Shown piece by piece: positions 28,640-37,962 of a stretch of DNA of 64,000 nucleotides; positions within the stretch are counted from its first letter, which is position 1; every line of letters begins with the position of its first letter. The DNA comes from Ignavibacteriota bacterium (lineage in GTDB: Bacteria > Bacteroidota > Ignavibacteria > Ignavibacteriales > Melioribacteraceae): positions 310,001 to 374,000 of the forward strand of contig JADJOX010000008.1 of NCBI GenBank assembly GCA_016713565.1. Direction: 5' to 3'. The notes beneath the pieces are model-generated. The model was given only the letters and a program-made list of their open reading frames with translations. It did no database searches and was not told the origin of the DNA. The translations under genes and the position numbers were made by a program.

Positions 28640-29703
28640 TGTTTATTTAAATTTATATCCCAAAAACTTTTCCATTCTCCTATATCAGACCAAGATTTTT
28701 CGCTAATTGGGAAAATACCTACTTTACGATTCTGATTTAAGAGATTTAAAATTAGATCTGTAATGTTAAATGATTTACCAATAGGAATTTCGTCTAATAA
28801 TTTATGTTCAAGTATATAAACACCTGTATTTGCAAGATATGAAAACTCCGGTTTTTCGGTTAAATTTAACAATTGACCATTATTACCGGTTTCAAAAATT
28901 CCGTAAGGAATACTTTTATTTAAAATGGCACCAACTGCAGTTAATTCATTATTATTTGATTTGTGATATTGATAGACATCTCTTAAATCTTGATTTATTA
29001 GAATATCACAGTTAGAAACAAAAAATGTTGATTTTATTTTATCTTTTAATAAATAGAGACTGCCTGCTGTTCCTAATGGTTCATCTTCTCTTACATAATT
29101 AATCTTATAATTTTGTGACATATTTCTATCTAAGTAATATTCGAGCATTTCACGTTTATAATTAACAGTTATATAAAACTCATTTGAGCCGATACTATTA
29201 AATTTATCCATAATAATTTCAATAATTGGCTTCTCACCCATAGGAATTAGTGGTTTAGGAATAATATTTGTAAAAGGTTTCAGTCGTTTACCTAATCCGC
29301 CAGCCATTATCACAACAGGTAAAGTCAATTTCTTTCTAAATGATTCAACTTGCTCTTCAAAAATATCTGACCAAAAAATTATCTTCTCAAGTTCATCATT
29401 ACTATTAAGTATAGGCATAAATTCCGTCCTGAATTCAATCATAGTTGATTTTATTTTATCAAAATTATCGGTACTGTAACAAACTCGAATATTTGATCTA
29501 ATAATATTTTTAATTTTTTCAGTAATTGAAATATTTTTTAAGATTGCTCTTTGAATATCACCAATACTTATTATGCCAATATATTTTTTATCAAGCATTA
29601 CCAATAAAAGTTTAGAATCTAATTTATCCATCAACTTCATTGCGTTAATTAATGAATCCTCAGGTGAAATTACTAGCTTATTAATTCTTTCGTCAAATTT
29701 CAT
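28636..29703 (-). CDS. CBS-domain sugar nucleotidyltransferase (PtmE-like)
   Basis: The 355-residue protein has a pair of CBS domains at about residues 1-115 and then a GT-A nucleotidyltransferase domain beginning VVIMAGGLGKRLKPFT near 128. Metal and sugar motifs follow: EKPIIEIIMD, EPLGTAGSL and SNCDILINQD. CBS-nucleotidyltransferase fusions of this shape include PtmE, which makes GDP-glucosamine for legionaminic acid synthesis. The neighbouring LegC-like aminotransferase and NeuD-like acetyltransferase fit an amino-sugar pathway. The actual nucleotide and sugar are inferred, not seen. Confidence 0.8.
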   Translation of the reverse strand: MKFDERINKLVISPEDSLINAMKLMDKLDSKLLLVMLDKKYIGIISIGDIQRAILKNISITEKIKNIIRSNIRVCYSTDNFDKIKSTMIEFRTEFMPILNSNDELEKIIFWSDIFEEQVESFRKKLTLPVVIMAGGLGKRLKPFTNIIPKPLIPMGEKPIIEIIMDKFNSIGSNEFYITVNYKREMLEYYLDRNMSQNYKINYVREDEPLGTAGSLYLLKDKIKSTFFVSNCDILINQDLRDVYQYHKSNNNELTAVGAILNKSIPYGIFETGNNGQLLNLTEKPEFSYLANTGVYILEHKLLDEIPIGKSFNITDLILNLLNQNRKVGIFPISEKSWSDIGEWKSFWDINLNKQ

Positions 29704-29775
29704 TTTTGTAAGTTTTTATTTTAATCAAAATTAAAGTAAGAAATATGAAATAGTATTATGTGAAAAAGATAATAT

Positions 29776-30406
29776 TTATAATAATTTTGCAGGAACTCCA
29801 ATATAAGTTTTTCCAGCAAAACAATTTTTTGTAGCAGTACTACCAGCACCAATGATTACATCATGCTCAATTTCAATTCCTTGTATTATTGTTGCACCTG
29901 CACCTATAAATGTACCATTACCAATTATTACATTTCCACTTAAAACAGAGTTTGAAGCTAAATGAACAAAATCACCAATATTACAATCGTGTTCTACGGT
30001 TGAATTTGTATTAATAATTACAAAACTACCGATACTAGAATAAGTGTTAATTACTGCACCATCAAAAATAACTGTACCTTCACCTATTCCAACATTCTCA
30101 TTAACAATTGCATATGGCGAAATGATAATGGGAAAATGAAATCCGGCATTTTTGTATTGATCAACGACTTTTTTTCTTAATGCAGATGATTTGATTTGTC
30201 CAATTCCGATTGCAGCGCATTTAATATTTTGAAAATTATTTGATAAGAATTGATTATCATTTCCTAAAAAAGGAAATTCAAGTATAACGCCTTTATCTTC
30301 TTCATCGGTATAACCAATTATTTCAAATTCGCCAATCTTTTTTAATGATAGACGCAATAACTTTTGCATGTCCGCCTCCACCGATGATAACAATTTTCTC
30401 TTTCAT
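29776..30406 (-). CDS. NeuD/PglD-like sugar O/N-acetyltransferase, one apparent frameshift
   Basis: This is a left-handed beta-helix acetyltransferase with an N-terminal Rossmann-like domain. The true start is ATG at 30406-30404, giving KEKIVIIGGGGHAKVIASI, the family's nucleotide-binding loop. That frame breaks in the A-run at 30338-30343 (coding strand) and resumes as KKIGEFEIIGYTDEEDKG. Removing one A, or adding two, restores it at about 209 residues. Hexapeptide repeats run from VNENVGIGEGTVIF to the end, with the catalytic histidine region NSTVEHDCNIGDFVH. Relatives acetylate sialic or legionaminic acid precursors or bacillosamine. Confidence 0.82.
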
Positions 30407-30412
30407 AAATAG

Positions 30413-31552
30413 CTATTTTCTAAAACCACTAGGAATATTTACTAATCTATCGGCAAGCCAAACTGAATTATCTAAATTTCCTTTAAAGCAATTTTTAAAC
30501 ATTTCTAATTTATTCATTAGCTGCCAAACAGGTCTTGTCATTATGCCTACATTATTTGTTTTTTCGAGAAACTCGTCTCGTACAATTTTATTACTAACTT
30601 GAATTGTATTTAACCAATTATTTGTTATAACGTTAAGGGGAGATTTAATTAACCTATATTCTGAATTTGTAAAAAATTTGTCATATTGTTCAGCAGTTTT
30701 TCTTTTATTTTCTAAAAATTCATTTAAATTTTCCATTTGAGCTACACCCAATGCTGCAGTTACATTAGTCATTCTATAATTATATGCTACCATATCATGA
30801 ACATATTCCCATTTATGCGGAATTTTGGCAGTTGTTGTAATATGTTTAGCTTTTTGAGCTAAATCTTTATTATTGGTTAATATTATACCACCGCCACCTG
30901 TCGTTATTACTTTGTTTCCATTGTAGCTTAAAATTCCAATTTCACCAAATGTTCCGGTATGCTGACCTTCGTAAAATGAACCAAGTGATTCAGCTGAATC
31001 TTCAACTAATTTAATATGATATTTATTCGCTATACTTATAATTTCTTTAATTCTAACAGGAAAACCAAATGTATGCATTGGAACAATTGCTTTAATTTTT
31101 TTTTTGCTATATTTATTATAACATAACTCATTTCGAATTTCACAATTTTTTTTTAAGAAATCTTCTAATTTATTTGGAGACATGCCTAGTGTATCGATAT
31201 CAACATCAACAAAAACAGGTTCACCCCCAGCATGTTTGATAGCATTTGCAGTAGCAACAAAAGTTAGAGGTTGAGTAATAACTTCATCACCGTCTTCAAC
31301 ACCAAGTAAATTCAAAGCAATTTGCAGAGCAGTTGTTCCATTTACAACAGCGATTGCATAATTAGAACCTGTATATTTTGCTGTCATTTCTTCAAATTTA
31401 GTAACATATTTTCCAATATAAGAAACAAACGTTGAGTCAATACAATCATTTAAGTATTTTTTTTCATTACCAATGAAGACCGGCGAGTGCAGCGCAATAA
31501 AGTTATCAGTATTATAAAGCTGCTTAATAAATTTAATTGTCTTTTCGATCAT
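30413..31552 (-). CDS. LegC-family PLP-dependent aminotransferase
   Basis: This DegT/DnrJ/EryC1-type enzyme transfers an amino group to a 4-keto sugar nucleotide. The start at 31552 (MIEKTIKFIKQLY) was chosen because it lies just after the upstream stop; an earlier in-frame methionine at 31606 lies inside the neighbour. The segment GNEKKYLNDCIDSTFVS followed by GKYV is characteristic of the LegC branch. PLP-site motifs are visible: GTTALQIAL, EDSAESLGS and the lysine in SYNGNKV. LegC acts after a sugar 4,6-dehydratase; the only one in the window is the distant, frameshifted rmlB. Confidence 0.88.
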   Translation of the reverse strand: MIEKTIKFIKQLYNTDNFIALHSPVFIGNEKKYLNDCIDSTFVSYIGKYVTKFEEMTAKYTGSNYAIAVVNGTTALQIALNLLGVEDGDEVITQPLTFVATANAIKHAGGEPVFVDVDIDTLGMSPNKLEDFLKKNCEIRNELCYNKYSKKKIKAIVPMHTFGFPVRIKEIISIANKYHIKLVEDSAESLGSFYEGQHTGTFGEIGILSYNGNKVITTGGGGIILTNNKDLAQKAKHITTTAKIPHKWEYVHDMVAYNYRMTNVTAALGVAQMENLNEFLENKRKTAEQYDKFFTNSEYRLIKSPLNVITNNWLNTIQVSNKIVRDEFLEKTNNVGIMTRPVWQLMNKLEMFKNCFKGNLDNSVWLADRLVNIPSGFRK

Positions 31553-31559
31553 ATCGATA

Positions 31560-32534
31560 TTAAATATTTTTAAATTTTTCTGAATACGGATCTGATAGTA
31601 AACCATCCTCCAAAATTTTATTTATCTCTTTTAGTCCATCGGGCACCTTTTTCGAAATTTCAAAATTTAAAACATTTTTTATTTTTGAAAAATCGACACG
31701 ATAGTCTCTAGGGTCCTCATTCTTTTTTATATAAGTAATTTTTGCAGTTGGAATAATCTTTAAAATTTCTTCTGCAATCATTTTCTTTTGGTAATTTTCT
31801 TCTGTAGCGCCAACATTAAATACATTTTGTTTGACCTTCTCGATAGGCGATTCTAATACTTTTATACAAGAATAAGCTAGATCCTCAACATGGCAATAAG
31901 GTCGCCAAAATTGTTCGCCGAATATTTGTAATTCTTTACCGAACGTGACATCACGAATAAACTCATTAACAGTTAAATCAAATCTTATCCTTGAAGACAA
32001 CCCATATACAGTAGAAAATCTCAAAGACGTTGGGTAGAAATTATTCCTAATATTTTCGTTGAGCATATAATTTTCAAATTTAACTTTCAATTCAGCGTAA
32101 AGTGAAACAGGACTCAGTTCCGAATCTTCAGTAACATAACCTCCACTTTTCATCTTACCATAATTACTACAGGTAGAAGCAAAAATAAAATGATTTATTT
32201 TTTCATTTTCGTTACAAAAATCGAATAAATTTTTAGATGCAATCCAATTGATTTCTTGGGCAAGTGTAGGTTGTTTTGAACATGCTGGATCACCAACAAT
32301 TGCAGCTAAATGAACAACATCTGTTATTCCATTTAAAATTTTATTGGTAAATACACTATTTCTTAAATCACCTTTAATAAATTCAAATTTTGGATTATTA
32401 TATATTCCAATTAAAGATTCACCACCAAAAAACAAGGAATCTACTCCTAAAACATAATAGCCCCTTTCAAGTAATTGTCTTGTTAATACTGATCCAATAT
32501 AACCTGCTGCTCCAGTTACCAATATTTTCCGCAT
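31560..32534 (-). CDS. Extended SDR sugar-nucleotide epimerase/reductase
   Basis: The 324-residue protein is an NAD(P)-dependent extended short-chain dehydrogenase: TGAAGYIGSVL near residues 7-17, VHLAAIVGDPACSKQ near 70, ASTCSNYG near 118, and the Y-x3-K pair in YAELK near 146. The residues after the catalytic threonine are C-S, not the D-E pair of 4,6-dehydratases, so a dehydratase role is unlikely and an epimerase or reductase role more so. It heads the minus-strand amino-sugar block. Confidence 0.85.
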   Translation of the reverse strand: MRKILVTGAAGYIGSVLTRQLLERGYYVLGVDSLFFGGESLIGIYNNPKFEFIKGDLRNSVFTNKILNGITDVVHLAAIVGDPACSKQPTLAQEINWIASKNLFDFCNENEKINHFIFASTCSNYGKMKSGGYVTEDSELSPVSLYAELKVKFENYMLNENIRNNFYPTSLRFSTVYGLSSRIRFDLTVNEFIRDVTFGKELQIFGEQFWRPYCHVEDLAYSCIKVLESPIEKVKQNVFNVGATEENYQKKMIAEEILKIIPTAKITYIKKNEDPRDYRVDFSKIKNVLNFEISKKVPDGLKEINKILEDGLLSDPYSEKFKNI

Positions 32535-32648
32535 AATTCCTCAGTAAATTAAATTTTTACAAATAATTATAGTGAAATTTTTATTAATTATTAGATAAAT
32601 TTACGTCATCAAAAAAGAAGAATAATTTTTCATTTATTAAAAATTAAA

Positions 32649-33841
32649 TTGATACAAAAAAATAAAAATAAAAAAATTTTAATGCTTTTACAGTCTCCAT
32701 TTCCACCGGATATTAGAGTTGAAAGAGAAATAAATTCATTATTCGAAAATGGATTCAAAATTGGAATTTTATGTAATCAATATATCAAAAACAACTCGCC
32801 TAAATTTCCAAACTGTGAAATCTTTAGAATTAATGCTTTATTTAGTAATACAATACTAAATAAAATTTTAAATTTTCCTTTGTTTATAAATCCTAGATTT
32901 GTTATTAAAATTTTTCAAATTTATTGGAAATTTAAACCAGATTTTATTCATGCACACGATTTACCTATGGTTCCATTAGCTTTGCTTATTAAGAAGTTTT
33001 TTAAAAAACCTGTCGTTTTTGATGTTCATGAAAGCTATCCCGAAGCTTTGATTTTTTTCAAAAAGAAAGGTTTTGTAAATTTTTTATTTAAAAATCCTAA
33101 ACTTGCTAAAATTCTTGAAAAATACTGTTTGAAAAAATCAGATATACTAATTGTTGTAGTTGAAGAACATAAACAAAAATTAATTGATCAAAATGTTTCT
33201 GAAAATAAAATATTTGTAGTTTCCAATACTGTTGATTTAAAAACGTTTTGTATTCAAAATCCTAAAACTTCAATTAAAGAAAAATATTATGATAAATTTA
33301 TATTTCTTTATACCGGGATAGTTAGCAATGAAAGAGGTTTGGAAGTGCCTATTAAGGCAATTCCTATAATAAAAAAAGTGTTACATAATGTTTTATTTAT
33401 GATTGTAGGTGAAGGACCAGCAAAAAATGATTTGATTAAATTTGTGAACATTTTGAATATAAATGATAATGTTGAATTTTTCTCATGGCCTGGACATAGT
33501 AAAATTGCTGATTATATGTATTCTGCAAATGTTTGTATTATACCACAACCTAGTAATGATTTTATTAATTCTGGAGTACCTAATAAATTATTTGAATATA
33601 TGTCACAAGGAAAAACTGTTTTAGTTTCTGATGCAAAACCGATGAGCAGAATTATTTTAGAAACCAATTCCGGCAAAGTCTTTAAATCAAATGATGAATA
33701 TGATTTTGCTAAAAGTTGATTGAAATTTCAAATAAAAATTTTGATTATGGAAAAAATGGTAGAAAAGCAGTTGAAGAAAAATATAATTGGAATAATGATG
33801 CAAATGTGTTAATTAATTTATATTATTCATTAATTAATTAA
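32649..33841 (+). CDS. GT4 glycosyltransferase, one apparent frameshift near its end
   Basis: This is a GT-B glycosyltransferase. It begins KKILMLLQSPFPPDIRVE, has AHDLPMVPLAL and DVHESYPEAL in the N-domain, a linker LYTGIVSNERGLEVPIKA, GEGPAKNDL, and the C-domain signature SGVPNKLFEYMSQGK with the E-x7-E type donor site. The first frame stops at 33719. Adding an A to the run 33711-33714 gives AKKLIEISNKNFDYGKNG and an open frame to TAA at 33841, for 397 residues. The start is TTG at 32649; an ATG at 32682 would cut the first strand. It diverges from the minus-strand block. Confidence 0.84.
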
Positions 33842-33874
33842 TTAAATGTTTTGGTTATCTTTTATTTTGAATTT

Positions 33875-34943
33875 ATGAAAAAAATTTACTTTACATATTT
33901 AATATACTCATTTATTATTATTTCTTTTTATTCATGTGACTCAAAAAATCCGTTGGACCAAGAATTAATTAAAATGCCAATGAGAAATGTTATTAATGAG
34001 AATTTTAATTTTGATAAAAAAAAATTAGCCTTTCCGAAATGTATAAAGATTAATGATTCCGTTGCAATCGATTTTTATGAAAATATTTATCAGAATCAAA
34101 ATAGATTTAGGGTTAACTCAAAAAGAAATAAAATTAAAATACATAACTCGAAATTTTTTTTTGTTGCCTCAGATAGTGTGGGACTCACATCTATCTTTTA
34201 TCCGACCGGAACGGACGAAGTTGAACAAATTGATTCTGTACATATCTTTGTTTACAAACAGTTTGTTATTCTTAAAGCTGATGATCTTATTTTAACAATG
34301 CTTCAATTGTTTCTTTAAATTGGCATAATTTTATAGACTATATGTTTGAAAAAAATATAGTAGCATCACTCGGTATTCTTGGAAATTCTCTAGAAGCAGG
34401 AAATTCAAAATATTACAATTTTCTCAAGGACTTAATTAAATCAAATTATTTTGAAATTTGGAATCACGGTTATAAACATATTGTTGGTGGTATAAGTGAT
34501 GATGGCACTGTTTTTCAGAATTTCAAAAAACTAGTTATGATTATCAGTTTTATGCGCTCAACAGAACAGAATTTCTGTGCAATAAATACTTGGGTTATAC
34601 TCCTATAACCTTTGGCGCTCCGGGAAATGCAATTGATGAGATTACAAATGATGTTATTAATAATACAAATGATATTAAAATTTGGTTTTTCGGTAATAAA
34701 AATTCCTCAAAAATGATTTTGGAAAGAAAGTCCGAAATCGAATTTCCTTATGGGTTTCCGGATTATCAAAAATTTTTAAATAATTATTTACCGAACGATA
34801 GTGTACTAACCTTCCAACTTCACCCAAATATGTGGGATAGTTTAAAATTTGATGAATTTAAAAAATGTCTAGAATATTTAGAATCTCAAAATGTTACTTT
34901 TATTACGCCAAATGAATATTATTTCTTAAATCAACCGAGATAA
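33875..34943 (+). CDS. Polysaccharide deacetylase-like lipoprotein, two apparent frameshifts
   Basis: The N-terminus is a lipoprotein signal (FIIISFYSC, lipid on the cysteine near residue 20). The rest resembles a NodB/polysaccharide-deacetylase-like fold: LKADDLIF gives the early aspartate pair, IWNHGYKH gives the histidine pair, TFGAPGNAID matches the later substrate loop, and FQLHPNMWD a late histidine. Breaks lie at the T-run 34290-34293 and the A-run 34525-34530. One added base at each yields a continuous 356-residue protein. It may trim acetyl groups from surface glycan, but activity is an inference. Confidence 0.75.
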
Positions 34944-35110
34944 TTCGATTAAAATTATATTTTCCTGTCTCAAAATTCTACAATAACTTCCGACAATATA
35001 TTAACTAATTGAAAAATGGTTTTTATTAGACATTGGAATCCATTATTTTATCAATTGTAATTTTATATGTCTTATTTTAAATCACATTTAATTAAATTTG
35101 TCCATTTTTG

Positions 35111-35142
35111 TTGACTTTTTTTCTTTGCATGTGAATTAAAAT
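35111..35142 (+). promoter_or_regulatory. Candidate promoter upstream of the aminotransferase operon
   Basis: TTGACT at 35111-35116 and TAAAAT at 35137-35142 lie 55-85 bases before the gene starting at 35197. The spacing of 20 bases is long, so this is only a weak motif match in a 253-base gap with no other feature. Confidence 0.25.
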
Positions 35143-35196
35143 TCTACTTATTGAACATATTAAAATATTTTATATCACTCTTTGGAGGCAATTTTT

Positions 35197-36330
35197 ATGA
35201 AAGTTCCTTTTCTTGATTTGAAAGCTCAATATAATACAATTAAAGACGAAGTTTTGCCCGCAATTCATAATGTACTTGAAAATACAGCTTATGTATTAGG
35301 AAAACCCGTTTTTGAATTTGAATCGCGTTTTGCAGCTGAACATGGAGCAAAACATTGCGTTGCTTTAAGTTCCGGAACAGATGGAAATCATGTTGCTTTA
35401 TGGGCATTGGGAATTAAACCGGGAGATGAAATTATTATCCCAGCTAATACTTTTATTGCAACTGCATGGGGTGCAACTTTATGCGGCGCAACTCCTGTTT
35501 TTGTAGATTGTCATCCAGAAAGTTACAATATTGATCCTTCCAAAGTTGAAGCCGCAATTACTCCTAAAACCAAAGCTATTGTGGCAGTCCATTTATACGG
35601 ACAAGCAGCCGATATGGATCCGCTAAGAGAAATTGCAAAAAAACATAATATTTATTTGCTTGAAGATGCTGCTCAATCACACTTTGCAGAATATAAAGGT
35701 AAAAGAATTGGAGCACTTTCAGATATTACTTCTTATAGTTTTTATCCTGGTAAAAATCTTGGGGCATATGGTGAAGGCGGTGCAATTACTACAAATAGTG
35801 ATGAATTAGCTACTTTATCAAAAATGCTTAGAGATCACGGAGGTAAAGAAAAATATAATCATGAAATTCTTGGCCATAATTATAGAATGGAAGGAATTCA
35901 AGGAGCTGTATTAGGCGTTAAGTTGAATCATTTGAATAATTGGACTGATGGAAGAAGAAGTGTAGCAGCAAAATATAGAGAGCTTCTGTCGGATGTTAAT
36001 GGAATTAAACTTCCCACTGAAATGGATTATGCAAAACATGTTTATCATCTCTTCGTAATTCAAGTATTAGGCAAAGACGGTGAAGGAAGATCTGAAGTTA
36101 GAAACAATTTGCAAAAATTTCTTGGTGATAATGATATTGCAACAGGTTTACATTACCCGCTTCCTTTACATCAGCAAAAATGTTTTGAAAATTTAGGGTA
36201 TAAATACGGAGATTTTCCAGTAACTGAAGCTTTAGCAGAACAAGGATTATCTTTACCTATGTTTCCGGAATTAACTGACGAACAAATAAATTTTGTTTCG
36301 GAAAAAATTCATGAGTTCTTTAAAAAATAA
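35197..36330 (+). CDS. DegT/DnrJ/EryC1-family sugar aminotransferase (WbpE/FdtB-like)
   Basis: This PLP-dependent aminotransferase makes an amino sugar nucleotide. ATG at 35197 is preceded by GGAGG at 35184-35188; an earlier in-frame methionine at 35182 lies before the ribosome site and is rejected. The 377-residue protein starts KVPFLDLKAQYN and shows SSGTDGNHVALWAL, EDAAQSHFAEYKG and the PLP lysine K186 in FYPGKNLGAYGEGG. The next two genes are a Gfo/Idh/MocA dehydrogenase and a hexapeptide acyltransferase. That trio matches the WbpB-WbpE-WbpD order of functions for 3-acetamido sugars, so a 3-amino transfer is plausible. Confidence 0.9.
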   Translation: MKVPFLDLKAQYNTIKDEVLPAIHNVLENTAYVLGKPVFEFESRFAAEHGAKHCVALSSGTDGNHVALWALGIKPGDEIIIPANTFIATAWGATLCGATPVFVDCHPESYNIDPSKVEAAITPKTKAIVAVHLYGQAADMDPLREIAKKHNIYLLEDAAQSHFAEYKGKRIGALSDITSYSFYPGKNLGAYGEGGAITTNSDELATLSKMLRDHGGKEKYNHEILGHNYRMEGIQGAVLGVKLNHLNNWTDGRRSVAAKYRELLSDVNGIKLPTEMDYAKHVYHLFVIQVLGKDGEGRSEVRNNLQKFLGDNDIATGLHYPLPLHQQKCFENLGYKYGDFPVTEALAEQGLSLPMFPELTDEQINFVSEKIHEFFKK

Positions 36331-36350
36331 TTTTATTGTAAGAGGTTAAA

Positions 36351-37370
36351 ATGAAAGTTGGAATTATTGGATTAGGATATTGGGGTCCAAACTTAGTTAG
36401 AAATTTTATGGCACATCCGGAAGTTCAGCAGGTATATGGATGCGATTTAAGTGATGACAGATTAAAATTCATTAAATCAAGATTTCCCTCGGTAGAAGTT
36501 TTAAAGGATTATAACGAACTGCTGCTTAAAGATATCGACATTATTGCAATCGCAACTCCTGTTGATACGCATTTCAAATTTGGAAAAATGGCTCTTGATG
36601 CAGGAAAAAACATTTGGGTCGAGAAACCATTTACCGCAACTTCTAATGAAGCAATTCAATTAATTGAAATAGCTGAAAAAAAGAATCTAAAAATATTTGT
36701 TGATCACACATTTATCTATACAGGAGCTGTCCAAAAAATGCGTCAACTTGTCGATTCAGGAGAAATGGGTGAAATTAGGTATTTTGATTCCGTAAGAATT
36801 AACCTAGGTTTGTTCCAGCACGATGTAAATGTGATTTGGGATTTGGCACCTCATGATTTATCAATTATGAATTATCTTATGCCGAATTATAAAGTTTCTG
36901 CAGTTTCAGCTCATGGAATTGCAAATTATTATGATCATGAAAACGTAGCTCATCTTTCTGTCTATTTTGAAAATAATTGCTTTGCTCATTTTCATGTAAA
37001 TTGGACATCCCCGGTAAAAATAAGAAGAATGCTTGTCGGCGGAGATAAAAAAATGCTCGTTTTTGATGATATGGAAAACTTTGAAAAAATTAAAGTTTAC
37101 GACGCAGGAGTTGAAATGTCATCCAAAGAAAAAATTCACGAAGCCCTTGTGCAATATAGAATGGGTGATATGTATTCGCCAAAAGTTAAAGCAACAGAAG
37201 CATTAGCATTGGGTGCCTCTGAATTTATTTCTGCAATTAAAGAAAACAGAGCTCCTATTACAAATGGTGTTGACGGATTAAATGTTGTTAAAATTTTAGA
37301 AGCAAGTGAAAAATCAATTAAAAATAAAGGCAAGCTAATTGAAATCAATCAGTTAGAATCAGTTAAATAA
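36351..37370 (+). CDS. Gfo/Idh/MocA-family sugar-nucleotide dehydrogenase (WbpB/WlbA-like)
   Basis: This NAD(P)-dependent dehydrogenase of 339 residues has the Rossmann motif IIGLGYWGPNLVRNF near residues 4-18, the EKPF motif near 93, and the D-L-A-P-H-D segment with the catalytic histidine region near 165. Homologues in amino-sugar loci oxidise C3 of a UDP-sugar to give the keto substrate for the adjacent aminotransferase. It starts 20 bases after that gene, behind AAGAGGT, and is followed 12 bases later by the acyltransferase. Confidence 0.88.
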   Translation: MKVGIIGLGYWGPNLVRNFMAHPEVQQVYGCDLSDDRLKFIKSRFPSVEVLKDYNELLLKDIDIIAIATPVDTHFKFGKMALDAGKNIWVEKPFTATSNEAIQLIEIAEKKNLKIFVDHTFIYTGAVQKMRQLVDSGEMGEIRYFDSVRINLGLFQHDVNVIWDLAPHDLSIMNYLMPNYKVSAVSAHGIANYYDHENVAHLSVYFENNCFAHFHVNWTSPVKIRRMLVGGDKKMLVFDDMENFEKIKVYDAGVEMSSKEKIHEALVQYRMGDMYSPKVKATEALALGASEFISAIKENRAPITNGVDGLNVVKILEASEKSIKNKGKLIEINQLESVK

Positions 37371-37382
37371 TTTGGATTTCTT

Positions 37383-37850
37383 ATGGAAAAGAAAAATATC
37401 AATAATGTAAAATTAGGAAAAGATGTTAGAATTTTCGACTTTGTTAATTTGTACGGATGTTCAATTGATGACGGAACAAAAGTCGGTACTTTTGTTGAAA
37501 TTCAAAAAGGCGCATCAATTGGCAAAAATTGCAAAATTTCATCGCACACTTTTATTTGTGAAGGTGTTCACATTGGCGACGGAGTTTTTGTAGGGCATAA
37601 TGTTACATTTATAAATGATAAATATCCGCGTGCGGTAAATCCAGATGGCAGTATGCAAACTGAAGCTGATTGGAAACTAATTGAAACATTTGTAAAAGAT
37701 AAAGTTTCAATTGGTTCATCTTCTACAATTATGGGTGGCGTTACAATTGGTGAAAATTCAATAATAGGTGCCGGAGCAGTAGTAACAAAAGATGTTCCTG
37801 CAAATGTTGTTGTAGCCGGTGTACCTGCTAAAATCATTAAAAAATTATAA
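37383..37850 (+). CDS. Hexapeptide-repeat N-acetyltransferase (WbpD/WlbB-like)
   Basis: The 155-residue protein is almost entirely left-handed beta-helix repeats (for example GTKVGTFVEIQKGASIGKNC, IGDGVFVGHNV, IGSSSTIMGGVTIGENSIIGAGAVV). It ends PANVVVAGVPAKIIKKL, the usual finish of this family. FINDKYPRA matches the loop of WlbB-type N-acetyltransferases that acetylate a 3-amino group. It completes the aminotransferase/dehydrogenase/acetyltransferase trio and is followed by a hairpin. Confidence 0.88.
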   Translation: MEKKNINNVKLGKDVRIFDFVNLYGCSIDDGTKVGTFVEIQKGASIGKNCKISSHTFICEGVHIGDGVFVGHNVTFINDKYPRAVNPDGSMQTEADWKLIETFVKDKVSIGSSSTIMGGVTIGENSIIGAGAVVTKDVPANVVVAGVPAKIIKKL

Positions 37851-37861
37851 TCAATCCTTAA

Positions 37862-37884
37862 AAGCCGTTAAAATTTAACGGCTT
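37862..37884. terminator. Hairpin after the amino-sugar trio
   Basis: AAGCCGTTAAA and TTTAACGGCTT form a perfect palindrome around one central A, directly after the acyltransferase. Only a weak T-rich stretch follows (TATCTATATTTCTT), so termination is likely but not certain. Confidence 0.6.
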
Positions 37885-37962
37885 ATCTATATTTCTTCCT
37901 AATTTTAAATAAAAAAATAATACTATATTTAATTTTGTGTTAAAATTAAACTTGGTAAAAAA

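Noticed and set aside
31553..31606. Extended N-terminus of the LegC-like aminotransferase
   Set aside because: The extra residues are coded inside the end of the upstream SDR gene and do not resemble the family; the start at 31552 fits better.
33810..33846. TTAATTAATTAA-type short repeat
   Set aside because: It is an AT-rich coding end of the GT4 gene plus a short spacer; no array or mobile-element structure is seen.
35182..35196. Upstream start for the aminotransferase at 35182
   Set aside because: It would place the GGAGG ribosome site inside the gene; ATG 35197 has the right spacing and begins the family sequence.
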